Source of the DNA: Aeriscardovia sp.
Lineage (GTDB): Bacteria > Actinomycetota > Actinomycetes > Actinomycetales > Bifidobacteriaceae
NCBI GenBank assembly: GCA_017965665.1
Contig: JAGCPN010000001.1
Coordinates: 124,001 to 188,000, forward strand
Direction: 5' to 3'
DNA length: 64,000 bases
The notes beneath the pieces are model-generated. The model was not told the DNA's origin, did no database searches, and saw only the letters and a program-made list of their open reading frames with translations. The stretch's first letter is position 1. Every line of letters starts with the position of its first letter. Position numbers and translations under genes: made by a program. Below are positions 62,800-64,000 of this stretch, one piece after another.

Positions 62800-64000
62800 A
62801 TGAGCCCTGAACTGCTAGGGGAAAAAATACATGATATATGCGTAAATCTGGCCTCCAAAGGCGAGCTGGGAAAGCTTGAGGCGGACCAGGTTCCTTCATA
62901 CGACAAGATCGCGGTCAAGAGGCCTAAGAACTCCGCTTTCGGGACCTGGGCCACGCCGATTGCCATGCAACTGGCATCCAAGGCGCAGCTCCCTGCTGCC
63001 GAGATAGCCGACAGGATTGCAAAGGAGCTTAAGGAGGTCAAAGGCGTCGAAGACGCCGTCGCTGCCGGCAAGGGTTTTGTAAATATAACCCTCAGCCCCG
63101 ATTCCGCTACCGAAGTCGTAGACAAGATTCTCGAAGAGAAAAAGAACTTCGGACGAAACGGGCATCTCAAGGGAACGACTATAAATCTCGAGTACGTTTC
63201 GGCCAATCCTACGGGCCCCATTCACATCGGCGGCGCCAGATGGGCTGCCATAGGGGATTCGCTTTCCAGGATTTTGACGGCCAACGGGGCCAAGGTAGTG
63301 AGGGAGTACTATTTCAATGATCACGGAAAGCAGATAGACCGCTTTGCCAATTCCCTCATGGCCTGGGCCAACGGAGATCCCACCCCTGAAGACGGGTACA
63401 AGGGGGCATACATAGGCGAGATCGCGTCCAAAGTAATAGATCAGGCAAAGAAGGATGGGGTCAACATCCTTTCCCTGCCCAAAATTGAGGGCGAAGGCGG
63501 GCAGCTTGAGGAGTTCCGCAAGAGAGCCGTGCCCATGATGTTTGATGAGATCAAAGATTCCCTGCATAACTTCGGATCCGACTTCGACGTCTGGTTCCAT
63601 GAGCAGAGCCTGCATGACAGCGGCTCCACCCAGAAGGCAATAGACGTCCTCAGAGACAAGGGGGACATCTACGAGAAGGACGGCGCCACCTGGTTCGCAT
63701 CCACCAAGTACGGGGATGACAAGGACAGAGTGATAATAAAATCCGACGGCAACCTTACCTATTTTGCCCCGGACGTCGCCTATTACTTTAACAAGCGCCA
63801 CAGGGCCGAAGATCCTGCAGATGTGGCGATCTACATGCTGGGGGCCGACCACTCCGGCTATATCGGCAGGCTGATGGCTGTCTGCGCGGCTTACGGGGAT
63901 GAACCGCAGAAGGCGGCGCAGGTCCTCCTAGGCCAGATGGTCACAGTCTCCTCCAATGGCAAGCCCGTCAGGATGAGCAAGAGAGCCGGCACCGTCGTCA
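62800..64000 (+). CDS. argS: Arginyl-tRNA synthetase, 5' part (runs off the right edge)
   Basis: The first 400 residues are present; no stop occurs before the window ends. It charges tRNA-Arg. The N-terminal additional domain (about 1-110) is followed by the class I motif ANPTGPIHIGGARWAAIGDSL (HIGH type, in parts), REYYFNDHGKQIDRF, YFAPDVAYYFNKRHR and MLGADHSGYIGRL, then PVRMSKRAGTVV at the edge (KMSK-like). GGACGGG precedes the ATG. It is divergent from hsdM with 235 bp of AT-rich DNA between, holding the promoters of both. Confidence 0.95.
   Translation, partial: MSPELLGEKIHDICVNLASKGELGKLEADQVPSYDKIAVKRPKNSAFGTWATPIAMQLASKAQLPAAEIADRIAKELKEVKGVEDAVAAGKGFVNITLSPDSATEVVDKILEEKKNFGRNGHLKGTTINLEYVSANPTGPIHIGGARWAAIGDSLSRILTANGAKVVREYYFNDHGKQIDRFANSLMAWANGDPTPEDGYKGAYIGEIASKVIDQAKKDGVNILSLPKIEGEGGQLEEFRKRAVPMMFDEIKDSLHNFGSDFDVWFHEQSLHDSGSTQKAIDVLRDKGDIYEKDGATWFASTKYGDDKDRVIIKSDGNLTYFAPDVAYYFNKRHRAEDPADVAIYMLGADHSGYIGRLMAVCAAYGDEPQKAAQVLLGQMVTVSSNGKPVRMSKRAGTVV

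Overview
The window reads as chromosomal DNA of a GC-rich actinobacterium. Pointers are the orders pth-mfd-eno-DUF501-ppx and valS-oligopeptide-binding protein-nth, a sortase signal of the LAxTG type, a short AtpC, a PdtaS-type histidine kinase and probable leaderless starts. By memory of gene order and protein style it is most like the Bifidobacteriaceae, but this is inference and no species can be named. Arginine AGG and isoleucine ATA codons are unusually common for such a GC-rich genome, except in highly expressed genes such as oxc and frc.

Region 1 (1-9.0 kb) is accessory. It holds the 5' part of an exported surface protein and a lineage-specific cluster of short zinc-ribbon proteins and two-helix membrane proteins. 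A pair (two-helix membrane protein plus zinc-ribbon/transmembrane/Ser-linker exported protein) occurs twice, at 2317-3849 (second gene broken by frameshifts) and at 6851-8989 (intact). Two further family members and a stand-alone 5'-3' exonuclease lie between them.

Region 2 (9.2-32.9 kb) is mostly housekeeping: an SDR oxidoreductase, ychF-pth-mfd-eno-DUF501-ppx, tRNA-Leu(TAA), an FKBP isomerase, greA, a hemolysin III-like protein, a PdtaS-type kinase with a NERD-domain protein, pgi, rho, valS, a peptide-binding protein, nth, ppa and hsp20. Genes are tightly packed; several convergent pairs share or abut stop codons.

Region 3 (32.9-38.8 kb) is a complete oxalate module in four genes: oxalyl-CoA decarboxylase, formyl-CoA transferase, an AEC-family carrier and a second CaiB-type CoA transferase. 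The content matches E. coli yfdW-yfdU-yfdV-yfdE. The three CoA-pathway genes (oxc, frc and the second transferase) are each preceded by a long GC-rich hairpin with a T-rich tail. Those of oxc and frc lie in a near-identical repeat of about 70 bp, and the third sits behind extra hairpins, so transcription attenuation or a riboswitch-like control is suggested. A different hairpin precedes the carrier gene.

Region 4 (38.9-50.1 kb) has tRNA-fMet, the whole F1Fo ATP synthase operon atpBEFHAGDC, a bidirectional terminator, an FKBP lipoprotein, a membrane protein, a lipoprotein and a YbbN-like thioredoxin-fold/TPR protein.

Region 5 (50.2-64 kb) is accessory again: a large helical LAxTG surface protein, tRNA-Arg(CCG), a decayed paralogue of the surface protein, and a type I restriction-modification locus with two signs of length variability (a (GA)10 tract at the start of hsdM and a 12-bp repeat in hsdS). 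The window ends inside argS.
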